NCBI GenBank assembly: GCA_029959085.1
Contig: JARWIR010000002.1
Span: forward strand, 61,434,154-61,498,153
Reading direction: 5' to 3'
DNA from: Nemophila menziesii
Taxonomy: Eukaryota > Streptophyta > Magnoliopsida > Boraginales > Hydrophyllaceae
DNA length: 64,000 nucleotides
The position numbers and the translations under genes are program-made. How positions within the stretch are numbered: position 1 is the stretch's first letter; the number at the start of each line of letters is the position of its first letter. Positions 1-10,570 of the stretch are shown one piece after another. The notes under the pieces are model-generated. The model was not told the origin of the DNA. It worked only from the letters and a program-made list of their open reading frames with translations, and did not search any database.

Positions 1-279
1 CTCAAAATATAAATAAAATACTAATATGTGAATAAAAATATAAAGAGCCATTAACTAATGGGTTCGAACTATTTCAATTTATAATTGATTTCGAGTTTGT
101 ATATAAACGAACGAGATTGGATTAACATTTTCTCGACCCGAGAAATGTTTTTGAACGACTTGATCGATCACTGCCTTACTTATGATACCGAACAAAAGAG
201 GCATTTTAGAGAACAAATTTAAATGAAAGCTTTAAAAAAGTCAAAATTTTAATAGCACATGTCAAAATTGAGTTAAAAC

Positions 280-600
280 TTATTAGGGTGAATTCCCTAT
301 AGGGTTTTGGAGACCATCTTATTTCCCCAATAGCTAATCCTCTCTCCTCCAAATACACCTCTAAGATGCCCATTTTCATGAATACCCTTATAGTGTATAT
401 AAGACAAAAGAAATAGATTCTTCTCTCTCCTCGATTACTATTTTTCTCTTTCCTACATTACATTAATTTCTCTCCTCTTTTATCATTTTTTCTTTCTCCT
501 CCTTCATTAAGTATCAATAATTTTCAGTTCCAACCACAACCACAACCACAGACCATCGTCGATCACCGCCTACCACCGCCAAAAAAAGTATTGAGTACTT
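280..600 (+). promoter_or_regulatory. Promoter-like leader with TATA box, copy 1
   Basis: A TATA-like motif (tatataag, 396-403) is followed by about 120 bp of CT-rich sequence and then CCACAACC / ACCGCC runs. This is the usual look of a plant core promoter followed by a pyrimidine-rich 5' UTR. No convincing start codon or long frame follows; the segment runs into the AT-rich region in front of the LINE. It may be a captured promoter. Transcription is inferred, not shown. Confidence 0.35.
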
Positions 601-888
601 AGTATGGAAAAAGTTACTGGCTGCACTAATTTTTTATTGAGTAACTTTACTGAGTATGCAAAAAAATTCAATGAGTTTTACTGAGCATTGAGAGAGAAAA
701 TGTTGAGTATAAAATTTCAATAATTGATTAAATAATATTACAATATAATTTTAGATATAATTACATTACAATAAAAAAAATTAACAACACTTGAAAAGTG
801 CTGAAACCTGTGAGTATTTGAAAATAAAAAAAATACAAGCTACATCGTTCATAGCTGAACGAAAAAATCCCATCTTCTGAGATTCAAC

Positions 889-1536
889 TGTTAGATAATA
901 AAAACGAAACCATTAATAAAATTTATAATGAATCCAATAAAACCATTAATAAACTTTATAATTTGGATTTGAAATGCAAAGAGAATGTATTATTGAAAAG
1001 TTAGACAAAAAGAAGAGGAAGATAATAAAATTCTCTTAAATACAGCGGAATTTGTGTGGCATAATGATGCATATTGTGTAAATAACAAGGAGCCATTAGG
1101 AATAGCTTCGATTGCCATAGGAAAAGATAGAAGAATCAGTGACAATAGATTTAGGAGATGTCTTTTTAAGAGTGTCAAAGAAGGAGAATGTTGGGCTATT
1201 TTACAAACAATGAAGGCAACTAAAATTGCTAATTGTAAAGAGGCTTCCTTCTACACAGATAACCTTGAAATTGTTCAAGGTATTAATCACAAAAAGGAAA
1301 TTGACTGGAAGTTCCAGCCATTGATCGAAACGATTTGGAAGTGGACTTCAAAATTTCCGGGATGGAAAATTTATCACATTAAGAGAGATCTTAATGTAAT
1401 TCAGCAAAGTGTGTAAGGAAGAGTGGTGATATTACTTTATGGACATCTATTAATGTTTTTGATAGTACAAAAATCTTAATAATGTAATATTGACTTGTAA
1501 TAATTAAATTTTACTTTGTTTGAATGACAAAAAAAA
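889..1536 (+). mobile_element. 5'-truncated LINE with poly(A) tail, unit 1
   Basis: Right end is gac followed by an A-run, then a target-site duplication copy (gtatgagcttcaa, 1537-1549). The left copy of the duplication is largely deleted here (about 880-888), but is clear in units 2-4. The body holds the C-terminal ribonuclease H domain typical of plant L1-like elements and about 120 bp of 3' UTR. No reverse transcriptase or endonuclease is present. Confidence 0.75.
1000..1416 (+). pseudogene. LINE ribonuclease H (RVT_3-like) domain remnant, unit 1
   Basis: The frame is open from about 997 to the stop at 1416. It shows the landmarks of the plant RVT_3 ribonuclease H fold: NDA near the start (first acidic residue), GECWAI in the middle (second, Glu), YTDN (third, Asp), and a closing HIKRDLN motif. 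The final acidic position expected after the Asn is not seen, and a one-base frameshift ends the frame: the +1 frame continues as VCKEGW. In a live LINE this domain would trim RNA during retrotransposition. It is detached from any reverse transcriptase and cannot act as part of an intact element. Confidence 0.7.
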
Positions 1537-1549
1537 GTATGAGCTTCAA

Positions 1550-1835
1550 ACCAAATCTGACACGGGTCGTGCAAGAAAAACCGCCACCACACCTGAGCTA
1601 GACTGAGTTTCACTACTTGAGGTCCGATGGCGGATCGGTTTGGTCGAAGTCTTCTCGCAAAATGTCATGGCTGCTCGAACAGACAACAGATCCATGCAAG
1701 GTGAGCGGCTCTTCTCACCGGAGTTTCGGTGCAATCGAACAAGCAACCTGATCTCGCCGAAGTAGACCAGAGTGGCCTGAACCTGCTGAGTACTGGAATG
1801 AAGCTCGAACGGATAAGAAGAGAAGTCCTTTTACA
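1550..1835. other. GC-richer exon-like block, unit 1
   Basis: About 290 bp clearly richer in GC than its surroundings, directly after the LINE target site and repeated at about 22610-22830, 37825-38090 and 53260-53510. Frames differ between copies because of small indels, so I see no conserved protein. It may be an old 5' UTR or first exon feeding the exon that follows. Confidence 0.3.
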
Positions 1836-1865
1836 CCTAAATTTCAGTATTTCTTGTGTTTGTAG

Positions 1866-1964
1866 ATGAAATCTGTTATTAGGCATTGCTTTATGAACAC
1901 TTTAAATAAATTTTCCAAGGCTAATAATGAAGGACATGATGTTTTTAGTGCAAATATATGTATG
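1866..1964 (+). pseudogene. Exon-like frame, possible serpin N-terminal piece, unit 1
   Basis: An ATG directly after a tttgtag acceptor-like sequence opens a 33-codon frame ending at ATG|gtaagt, a good donor. The frame is open in all four copies (22894-22989, 38142-38240, 53578-53676), with one in-frame length change. Residues such as AKANNEG..NVFSAN.SM, followed if the donor is read through by VSAGIISNTL, resemble the N-terminal VFSPxSI region of plant serpins. The similarity is short and weak, and no other serpin part is found. Confidence 0.3.
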
Positions 1965-2627
1965 GTAAGTGCTGGCATAATTTCAAACACATTACATCTA
2001 TTGAGAATATTGAAGAGGTGATTCTTTACATAGAACATATTGTGGCCATCCCTAAAATTTGCTACCTTCATGGTCTTCTTCTACATTCGCTATTTTATTT
2101 TTACCTTGCGAATAATTTCATCATGTCCTTAATAGGATGATCCCTACTAAAGGAAGATGATTTTTTGATAGGTTGTCATAAGCTTGAATTTTTTTATAGT
2201 TCAATTAGTTCATTCACCAATATAATATTCTGTAAATTAAGACGCAAACCATGAAAAAAGAATTATCAAGGTCAAATTTCGATGATTAATAAACTGAGCA
2301 AGTCGAGTGCTACCAACAATATAATGTAGCAACACTGATTTCTCTAGTGTAGATTGAAATGGCATAATCGGCGATCTTATTGGGAAAAGCTTATCTAACA
2401 TGATCTCAAATTTTGAATACATAGATCTGTGGGCTAAATCCATAATTATATACATTAAAAATGATTTCTAATACAAAATAAATTTCACTACTTTAATTAT
2501 GTAAAATAATTAATGTATTGAACATCATAAACTCATATAGTATCTCAACCCAAAATACCTTACAAATAATAATTAAAAAAAAAAAAAATTAGAAGGTTAT
2601 TCTATCCAAAACGGTTATTTAAAAAAA

Positions 2628-2819
2628 GATTAATGATATATACCACCCAAATTCATACCACTTAAGTATACCACCCATGACGTGGCGTGAATTGGTTGAC
2701 TAAAAATCTTTAATCTATTTATTTTCTTGATTTAATTAATGATTTACTTCCAACCAATTCACGCCACGTCATGGGTGGTAATTGGGTAGTATGAATTTGG
2801 GTGGTATATATTATTACTT
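2628..2819. mobile_element. MULE-type foldback MITE, unit 1
   Basis: A 192-bp element made of two long inverted arms (about 75-80 bp each; subterminal motif GACGTGGCGTGAATTGGTTG repeated inverted near 2680-2700 and 2755-2775) around a short AT-rich loop. It is flanked by the 9-bp direct repeat TTAAAAAAA (2619-2627 and 2820-2828). A 9-bp duplication with long inverted ends is typical of Mutator-like elements. No coding capacity. Confidence 0.75.
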
Positions 2820-2839
2820 TTAAAAAAACACAACACAGT

Positions 2840-2990
2840 AAAAGAAACGAAAGGTCTGAGAGAAGAAGAATCGGCGACAGTTGACTACAGTGAACACGAG
2901 ATAGGACAGTCTACTCCGACGAGCAAAGTAGGAAACAATATCTATCGATCAAAGCAAGGATTCGACACCAAAACCCAAAATAAACCATAC
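2840..2990 (+). other. First-exon-like segment with donor, unit 1
   Basis: A purine-rich stretch (gagagaagaagaatcggcgacag) runs to ACCATAC|GTAAGTG, a strong plant splice donor at 2991. It is repeated in unit 2 (about 26800-26932) and unit 3 (about 42172-42325). No ATG-led frame is obvious, so it looks like an untranslated first exon of an unidentified gene captured in the array. Confidence 0.3.
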
Positions 2991-3481
2991 GTAAGTGAAA
3001 AAACTCAAATATAATCTATTTTCTATGTTTATTTTCAGATTTTTTATAGTGTTTCTTATTTTCAAAATTATTTTTGCGTGATTCATGAAGAAAAACACAA
3101 AAAAAATATAGTGCATGTTGATTTTGTTTGATTTCTACTGATGTGTTACTAATTTCTATATAGAAACCGAATTTAGAAGTTTCTAGGATTTAAAATAGGA
3201 TTATTTGATTAATGTTTTCAATTTATTGTGATCAACATGAACGAAAGATGGATTAGAGTCATAAACGTGGATAATATGTTAAACAAGGACCTATAGTGCA
3301 ATTATTTCAAAATAATTGAGGTATAACTGTCAAATATACATAAACAAGGGCCTGAGACTGAATTTTTTGGCAAATATTGTGCAGATTACAGACAGAATGT
3401 TTAGTTTAGGGACCTTATAGTGTAATTACTGCATAATATAGACAGTTAGAAGGTAAACATTTGTGTTCTGCAGAATGTTTT

Positions 3482-3602
3482 GGTAACTGTATTAAACATG
3501 GAATTCCATGTTTTGATAACTGTATTAAACATGAAAATTCATATTTTGATAACTGTATTAAACATTAAATTCCATGTTTTGATAACTGTATTAAACATGA
3601 AA
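3482..3602. repeat. 33-bp minisatellite with palindromic core, unit 1
   Basis: Nearly four copies of a 33-bp unit (gataactgtattaaacatg then aattccatgtttt). The best units contain the perfect 20-bp palindrome AAACATGGAATTCCATGTTT. Because 33 is divisible by three, all three frames stay open and give shadow peptides with an 11-residue period; these are not evidence of a protein. Confidence 0.8.
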
Positions 3603-3666
3603 TTAACTCAATTCAGACTACTAATATATTTTCTTGTGCTTGGAGTTTGTGTAAAAACAGGTAAAA

Positions 3667-3717
3667 ATGGCACCAAGAAGAAAAGTGAATAAGAAATCTG
3701 AGATGGAAGCTATATGA
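3667..3717 (+). pseudogene. Short conserved ATG frame, start of an unknown gene, unit 1
   Basis: ATG GCA CCA AGA AGA begins a 16-codon frame with basic residues, ending at TGA. It follows an acag-like acceptor and is present in unit 2 (27641) and unit 3 (43036). The good start context and its place after an exon/intron-like leader suggest the true start of a lost gene. The product is not recognisable. Confidence 0.3.
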
Positions 3718-3789
3718 TAGAGACAACAAGTTTAAATCGACAGTAATTGATAAACTTAGAAAAAAAGAGGTAAACTGAACATGAGGTTT

Positions 3790-3793
3790 ATAT

Positions 3794-3837
<44 letters not shown>

Positions 3838-3864
3838 TATATATAATATATATATATATATATA
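3790..3864. repeat. (AT)n microsatellite, long allele
   Basis: About 70 bp of AT dinucleotides with single-base slips. The same site is about 40 bp in unit 2 (27763-27802) and about 14 bp in unit 3 (43158-43171). Confidence 0.9.
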
Positions 3865-4379
3865 ACTTAAAACATTGAACTAAAACTGTACATATGTAGA
3901 GAATGTAGCCGACGAGTTCTGAGCAAAGATGTATACGCAATTCATCGAAAACAAAGACCAAAGAATCACTTATGAAGAAGAAAAATGAAGAATTTGTTTA
4001 ATTTTTTTACTATCCTGTTGAACTTAGTATTTCGTATTTTATTAGACTTATTTGGGAAGTTTTTACTTTGTAATTTTTAAGTTAAATTGTTAGACTTGTA
4101 AACTATTATCAAGGATTTGATTGATAATGATATCTCAATGGTTTATTATTATTTTTGTTAGAAAACAAGTGTTAAGAAAAAACAACAAAATGTTAGATAT
4201 TATTTAACTTTTCACGGTACAAAATACAACATCAAAAACCAAAATATAAAAAACAAAAATGACAGTAGTTGTGTATGTAGTAGTATTTATTATATATTCA
4301 AAGTTCAAGGGGAAAGTAAATGTCATCAAAACACAGGGGAAAAGTGAAAATAGAGAATAATTACATATGTTAAACATTG

Positions 4380-4443
4380 AATTACATGTCTGAAACATGA
4401 AATTTCATGTTTTAAACATGAAATTCCATGTTTAAAACATGAA
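4380..4443. repeat. Palindrome cluster, minisatellite-related, unit 1
   Basis: Consecutive AAACATGAAATTTCATGTTT-type palindromes sharing the core of the 33-bp minisatellite but without the gataactgtatt spacer. A second cluster lies at 4863-4925. Equivalent clusters are at 28311-28357 and 28786-28827 (unit 2), and 43673-43746 and 44166-44207 (unit 3). Confidence 0.65.
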
Positions 4444-4559
4444 AACCCAGAAGCAACGTAAGCTACATGGCTCGAAACCTGTATAAAAAGGCAATAATAC
4501 TAACATAATGAAACACAACACAAATATAATCAAAAAAAGATTCAAAAACTTAACAATAC

Positions 4560-4780
4560 AAATGTCAACAATGTTAAATACGTGAATATTCATCATCCGT
4601 TACAAGAATATAAAGATCGTAAAAGCAAAACATCACTCATAGAGGAGCTCGACAGGATTTCGTGTTATGGTGTCCTCGCGTGTGGAAACGTCCGTATCGA
4701 GGCTCGGGAAAAGATCAAACGAACGCATAGACCGTTGGGAACCGAACTTAACCATAGCCATAACCATCTGTAGTGAACAA
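4560..4780 (-). other. GC-richer exon-like segment, unit 1
   Basis: About 220 bp richer in GC than its surroundings, conserved at 28480-28695 and 43880-44085. On the minus strand a ctgcag acceptor-like site in units 2 and 3 precedes ATGGTTATGG, and the frame reads about 45 codons before a stop. No family recognised. With the CT-rich leader on its minus-strand upstream side it may be a decayed minus-strand gene. Confidence 0.25.
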
Positions 4781-5439
4781 TTCATAACATAATTAGTAGG
4801 ACATGATCACATACACAAGCAATAAGGTGGAAAAGGGAAAAGGTGTTAAGAAAGCTGAAGATTTTCATGTTTGAAACATGGAATTCCATGTTTTAAACAT
4901 GAAATTTCATGTTTTAAACATGAAAAACTGCAACTGCACAAACCAATGCAGAGCATAACAGCTGATAACAACCTCTACTAAAATCAAAGCAACATAAACA
5001 TGAAATTAATCAACACTGAAGCAACATATCAACAAAATGAAGAATATAAACACATACATATAAAAAAATGCAGAAAAACATATTCAAAAAACAAAAAAAA
5101 AGTGTAAAAACTGTTAAAATCAAACAAAAATAGGAAGAACAACACAAACATAACAAAACATAACATGTACATGAACACATTCAGTAAGTATTCAAACAAA
5201 ATTCATTAAAAAGAGTTACAAACCTTGATAAATAGTAAAATTGAATGAGATTGAGAAAGAGGAAGAAACTTGAATCAAATTGCACTAATAATGAACAATA
5301 CACACACTAGAGCTCTTCAATATATGCATTTTTAACCCTTACACAAATCTGCAACAAAAATCGAGCAAATGAAAATAAAAAATTAGAAGAAATGAAAAGA
5401 AAAAACAGAGGAGAGTGTTGATGAATTACTTTGTGAATT

Positions 5440-5640
5440 CATAAACCGAGTTAGAAGCAACCTAGGAGAGAGATGACTATGTGTTAACAAATTCTGCGAG
5501 AGAGAAGAGTAGAATATAGATGCGGTTTTGGAGTGAGAGAAAGAGAGAAGGGAGAGAATAGGAGAGCTAAAATATAGGAAGAGAGATGCGATTATAGGAG
5601 TAAGTACTGGGTTGTTAAATAAATGTACTATATGTATGGG
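5440..5640 (-). promoter_or_regulatory. CT-rich promoter/5' UTR-like segment on minus strand, unit 1
   Basis: On the plus strand this is a GA-rich run of gagaga repeats; on the minus strand it becomes a CT-rich leader like a plant 5' UTR. Copies lie at 29310-29500 and 44670-44890. It is placed to drive transcription leftwards, convergent with the plus-strand leader at 2840. Confidence 0.25.
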
Positions 5641-5816
5641 GTAAATTAGGAAATAAAAATATAATAGGGTTGTTTTTTAACAAATAAGTAATTAGGAAGG
5701 TATATATGTATAAAATAAAATAATTAAAGGCTTAAAAAAATAATTAGGAAGCTTAATGAGGATGTTATGAGCAATAACCCCTTGTTTGTTTTACTTCTAA
5801 TTTGGTTTTTTTATTA

Positions 5817-5950
5817 AAGAGTAATGCAACCCAAATCAAATCACATTTTTATCAAAAGAGAAAGAAAGTGATAAATTAGAAATGATAAATTAGGTGATTG
5901 GTCCATTTAAAAAGATGTTGTAATTTGAGATGATATTCAGTCTTACTCTT
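5817..5950. mobile_element. Small MITE with about 25-bp inverted ends, copy 1
   Basis: The left end aagagtaatgc..cc and the right end ..tcttactctt are imperfect inverted repeats. Equivalent copies are at 19014-19158, 29700-29835 and 45091-45225. The copy at 19014 best preserves the ends (aagggtaatgctgatatca against the complement of tgatatccagccttattctt). The target duplication is unclear because the flanks are T/A runs. Confidence 0.45.
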
Positions 5951-7236
5951 TTTAAAATACATCATTTAGTAAGGGTTAAGCAACTATATTGACAAATATG
6001 GCCTTGGAGTTTAAGATGTTTTAGCTGACCAAGGAATGTACTACTGAAAATGTTATATACTACAACATTTATTGTTCAAAGGTTCTCCAGCTTTGTCTAA
6101 CATTTCCAAGACAAAAACTCATGGTATTTTCTTAACAAATTTCCACCCCTATTTTATGGATGTATCTAGCCTTCCTACTCACCAACAGATGCGATCCAGG
6201 TTCCCAACAAATACATCTTCAAGCGTATTAGACGTCATATTTATCTTCAAGGGATTAAAACTCCTTCTTTATCACATGCTGGAGTATCCATCGCTTTTAG
6301 GGTTGTATACTAGGGTTAAAGGATCCTCTAATACCTAGTTCTATATCATTGTAGTATCCCATTGTTGCACGCAATGGATTTGCTTTTTTGCATCTTTTAT
6401 ACCGAATATTTTTTTTGTGGGAGATCTTTTCATAGCCTTCCTACTTTATTCTATTCGTGCATGCATTTTTATTGGAGAGTTTCTTACTAGACTGTCTTGA
6501 TTATCTCAAAAAAAAGTACAACTACTATTCTTCTAAAAAGATAAAGGATCATTTGTACAATCTTTACTCACCATGCCCTATTGATTATCTCAGTTTCCAA
6601 GGCTGCTCTATTTTGGTATTTATTTTTTAACCTGGACCCTTTAATTCCCTATTTCCTTGTTTTGGCTATGTTTAAGGAACCTAGCATTTATTATATTATA
6701 ATTCAGGGAAAGATAATAAGGAAGTCATTCAACTCTATTATTATTTATATAATTCGTATGTTGGCAATAAATTCTTGTTAACTCTTCAAAAGATTACTAA
6801 CGAGACCGGAATTATGAAAGTTTTGTCACATTGAAGGTATATGATATATGATAATTCCATTTTAGCATCTATAGTTGTCATTGTTTCGATGCTACTATAT
6901 ATCCGCATTAAAATTTGGTCCGAGGTTTTCCTTTACTCTCCTATTAATGTGTCTCATAATAACTCTACTTATAAGTGGTCTTTTCCAAAATTATGGGAAT
7001 AGGTTTTTCTGGCAAACATATATACTTTTGGTGTTATTATCACGCATATTCTACATGCAAGACACTACACGAGTTCCCAAAGAACTCTTACTCTTCTTAT
7101 CACGCCAAATATCTTCTTCAGGGAGAGAATATCATTCTAATGTTTCCAAAAAGTAGTTTCTTACAAGAAATAACGACTCTTACTTATAGGACAATATATG
7201 ACTATTCATATTACATATTATTTTTCCATGAATAAA
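5951..7236. other. Unidentified 1.3-kb block, copy 1
   Basis: This segment recurs at about 19159-20469, 29836-31113 and 45226-46504, yet no homologous protein is recognised. Frames such as 6072-6338 (88 codons) are partly conserved in the copy at 19328, but are shifted by a 4-bp insertion in the other two. AT-rich shadow frames give strings of hydrophobic residues. I regard it as noncoding or decayed sequence of unknown origin. Confidence 0.4.
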
Positions 7237-7287
7237 GGCTCGTTTGGATGTGCTTATTTTATAGTAGAAAAGCACCTTTAGAATAAA
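7237..7287. mobile_element. Truncated hAT-like MITE, unit 1
   Basis: Left end of the foldback element seen whole at 20470-20700 (ggctcgtttggatgtgctt). It is cut at about 7287, where Athila-type gag sequence begins. Confidence 0.5.
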
Positions 7288-8690
7288 GCTTGTTGAACAT
7301 TTAACGCACCTTCTTGAGGTTGAGCAAGTAGAGATTTCTGATTCATGGTATCAATATACGTATCTTGAGGAGGTTGTATCTGGGCTTGATTTCAATAGTT
7401 TTTTCCCCCTTGGTAATTATTTTGTGGTCCCTGTCGAAAGTTATTTCCTTGGGGTCGTGGTTGATATGCATAAGTAGGATTTGTGACCCCATTCGGATTC
7501 GAATATTAGAAACTCGAATGGAATCTGTTTAGCTGATAACCTTCACCACCTGAATTATAGTTCCCTCAGTTGGAAACAAACATCACAGGCTCTGGGTTGC
7601 TCTGACAACTTTCCCAATCATGATCTTGTGCACCACAATTCGAACATCCATGAGTCTCTTGCATGACATTCAGATCAGCTCTTTAACCTGAAAAACCTTA
7701 TTTAGCAGCTAAAGTGAGTTGTTTCAATTGTTTCTCAAGTGTTCTCTTCAGTTTATTCTCTAACGAAGAGAATTTTTCATCAAATCCAACACCACTATCT
7801 TTATGACATATACCTCGGGTAGGTGCTCTCACGGTACTCCAAGCTATCTCATTCTTTATAGTTCTGTTCAATAGTATTTTAGCATGAACTGGTAGTACAT
7901 GTAAGAATCCTCCACCGCATAGTAAGTCTGGATATTTCCTTGAACGTCCTTCAAAGCCTTTATAAAATATCGTCATTTGTTACTCTTCTGAAAGGCCATG
8001 ATGGAACTCTTCTCAAATATATTTGGAATCTTGTCTAACAAGTACCTATGGACTCACCGTGATCTTGTTCAAATGATGTCAACTCGATTTTTGCGTTCAA
8101 CCTCATATTCCTCGAATAGTAATGGACAAAGAACGTTGTTTGTAGCTCATCCAAATTATTGATCAGACTTGGTAGTTGTTGATCATGGCATTCACTCGTT
8201 GCGTCTATTACGAAGAATTTGAAAGTTGCAAAGTACATTTGTTCTCTTGTTACACCTTGCGTTACATACGCATCACATATTTGCATGAACTTCTGTAATG
8301 CACAAATTGGATCTTCTCCAACCACTCCTCGAATATTTCTGAAGTCTCGGAATTGGTTTTGAATACCCGGATCGGGTCTGAATCTTGCAACATTGATATT
8401 TAATGGGCCAACACCAGTAGCAAGAGTGTGATATGGGATTTGTTCAAGACCTTGCAAGAACCAAGGATCGTATCCTAATTTAAGTTGAGCTTGTCCTCCA
8501 TTTTGAGGGGGAATTCCTTGATTTTGATTATTCTGAACTTGAGGAATTGGAGGATTGCGAATTATTGGGTTTCATTCATCATCCAATTACACCTGAAGAT
8601 CATTAATATTGTTGTTTTTTAATGCGGCCATTTCCTTCTCTAGCTTGTGTAGCTCTCTTTGACGTTTCCTCGCAGCTTTTAGTATGCCCC
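7288..8690 (-). pseudogene. Ty3 gag (capsid and nucleocapsid) pseudogene, fragment 1
   Basis: The minus-strand frame 8457-8035 carries the retrotransposon gag signature of the Athila/Tat group: a GEDP motif, then FMQICDAYVTQGVT.EQMY, then a region corresponding to the usual W..LP..S..TW.EL..FF block. The next segment, 7976-7698, has an FY.GF...GGGFLH region, the usual FYxGL...AAGGxxxxK area. A CX2CX4HX4C zinc knuckle lies at 7605-7646, followed by a Pro/Gln/Asn-rich tail to about 7290. The pieces sit in different frames or are separated by stops, so this is a dead gene. In a live element the product would form the virus-like particle and package the RNA. Confidence 0.8.
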
Positions 8691-8820
8691 CGGGGTCCAA
8701 GTACATACACCAAAAACCTAAGAACCTGACAAAGACAAAACACAAGGCAAGCGTAAAACTGAAAAATAAAATAATGATTAAACTACTTAAGGATTAACAT
8801 CGGGGTCACACGCTACTGTC

Positions 8821-8836
8821 TCCGGAAGCGGTGCCA
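8821..8836 (-). other. Primer binding site, Asp-tRNA type, fragment 1
   Basis: On the minus strand this reads TGGCACCGCTTCCGGA after a T-run, a diverged form of the TGGCGCCGTTGCCGGGGA primer site known from Athila elements, which matches the 3' end of tRNA-Asp. It fixes the LTR end just to the right. Confidence 0.7.
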
Positions 8837-8839
8837 AAA

Positions 8840-10383
8840 ACATAGTGTCTCCTGAAGTTTGATAAATCAACGCCTTTTAAAAAAGGGACAATAACCGCAA
8901 GTCTACGGGTCGTTCCAAGTAATGTATAAATATGAAGGATTTTGTTCTCAGGGACGGATAGATATGACTATGGTGTATATAAAATAAGTAGGATTAATTG
9001 TAAATAACGAAATGGAAATAATTAGATATATGTTTTGGTTTTGAATTATAACTACGAGATGCAATAAAATAAATTAATGAAATAATTAACTGAAACTAAA
9101 GATGTTAACGTAAATATTAGAGATGTACTTAAGTCACGCAAGGGGTCCACCTAAGTTCATACAACTAATATCTCCGTTTAAGGGCTAAGCTGGTATTTGT
9201 GTACTAGTCGAGACTCTAATATCTCCTAGCCCCATATCGGGCGGACCTAGGATATATCCTACGGTACTATAAACCCCTCCCGGGTGATTATATCTACTAT
9301 CGGATGTGAAGTATCTTGCCTCATTGACTATGTGGTTATTCAAGCATGTTGTTCAATAATGCACACCACAGGTCTATTACCTATTATTGTAATTAAACCT
9401 CCCCCCCTGTCGGATGATCACTTCTCACATAGTCTATAGCCTAATTACTCTAACCTATTTTAATTGATTAGAATAAAAATAGTAAACAAGCATACGGTAA
9501 TAGTCAATACAAAATACTAACTTAGATTAAAGTATAAAATTCTAAATTTAGAAAAACATTAAGTGCATAAACTAGGGCTTAACCCATTATTGCGATTCTC
9601 AAGAACTAAATGTTTAGCTCATATTCAAACTAAAAACTGAATAGAAGCATTCATGTTTCCAATTAAAGAAAAAGATAAAAACCTAATTAAAGGGTTGGGA
9701 TGAACTGTTGTTGAAGACTAAAGTCTTCTCCGACTCTTCATTTGTCTTCTACCTTTTTGCTATGACTCTAACTTTTAAAATAATAAAGCGTACTGAAAAA
9801 TGAGTTCTAAAAGGCTATTTATACTTACTAAATCGGATTGAGATTTTTAATTAATAATATTAAGTTAAATGATAAAAAGCCCAAGTCCAAATTAGTGAGT
9901 CCCGTAACTGATGTACACCATTTAGTAAAACAACCGTAACTTTTGTGTCTCACGTCCAAATCACCTGATTCTAGACCTCAATTCGCGCTAACTCAGAGGC
10001 GCAACTTTCTCCATTGAATCTCAAAACCTAAATAAGTGTCAATGTGGCTCGAAGTCAGAAATTAGTAACAGCAATTCAGGATTTCATAACTTTTCGTCAA
10101 CTCTTTGAGTGATACTTTCTCTCTTTTGACCTCTCCGCTTGATCTAAGCCTTTAATATTCACTTATCCTCCTCATCTTGGTGCTCACTAGCATCCATGTA
10201 CCTATAAGATTTATACTAAAAAACCAATTAACGCACAAAAGCTCTAAAAATACAATATCATAATTCTGAAGGGAGAAAGTTTAATATATTAAAATAAGCA
10301 TAAAATTATATTAAATAAGCCTAATTTCTACTTATAATGATATCTCCTAATGGCATATATTTATCACTAAATGGGAGACTTCA
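8840..10383 (-). repeat. 5' LTR of Athila-type fragment 1
   Basis: About 1.54 kb between the primer site and the start of fragment 2, beginning TGAAGTCTCCC on the minus strand. Length and position fit an Athila-type LTR. The subterminal stretch near 8890-8930 (accgcaagt..acgggtcgtt.caagtaatgtataa) is shared with fragment 2 at 12407-12444. The start is also shared with the LTR fragment at 55529. No partner LTR is present. Confidence 0.65.
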
Positions 10384-10471
10384 AGTATCCTTCTCAAGTA
10401 AAGTATAAAGTGGTTTGGCGATCTTGGAGAAATCTTTTACGAATCTTCGATAAAATCCTGCATGACCCATA
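10384..10471 (-). pseudogene. Reverse transcriptase remnant, fragment 2
   Basis: On the minus strand the frame reads GHAGFYRRFVKDFSKIAKPL followed by LLEKD. This matches the strongly conserved end of Ty3-type reverse transcriptase (GHAGFYRRFIKDFSKIA), just before the connection to ribonuclease H. Only about 29 codons remain; upstream sequence to about 10560 is a scrambled remnant, and downstream an LTR start interrupts the frame. Confidence 0.8.
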
Positions 10472-10570
10472 CAAATCTGGTTACACCCAAAATAACTCTC
10501 AATTGTGGTTGAAGCTTGCTCTGACATATAGAACTACTCTTCTCAAGTAAACCGATCAATTACCTAGTTT

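Larger units (their letters stand above)
7288..10383 (-). mobile_element. Athila/Tat-type Ty3 retrotransposon fragment 1 (inner, truncated)
   Basis: Read on the minus strand: a 5' LTR (10383 to about 8840), a primer binding site (8821-8836, starting TGGCACC), then a gag region down to 7288, where the element is cut. No protease, reverse transcriptase, integrase or 3' LTR remains. Its LTR starts TGAAGTCTCCC directly after reverse-transcriptase sequence of fragment 2, so it appears to have inserted into that element. Gag has several stops and frameshifts. Confidence 0.75.

Noticed and set aside
990..1178. Minus-strand 62-codon hydrophobic frame, repeated at 22049, 37265 and 52705
   Set aside because: Antisense shadow of the LINE ribonuclease H domain.
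3482..3602. CRISPR-like regular repeats
   Set aside because: Repeats are contiguous without unique spacers and the genome is a plant's.
3480..3692. 70-codon frame with 11-residue repeats (VLNMxFHVLIT) and similar frames at 27400 and 42795
   Set aside because: It is the translation of a 33-bp minisatellite; several frames are open at once and none has support as a protein.
6072..6338. 88-codon frame partly kept at 19328
   Set aside because: Broken by a 4-bp change in the copies at about 30.0 and 45.4 kb; no recognisable domain.
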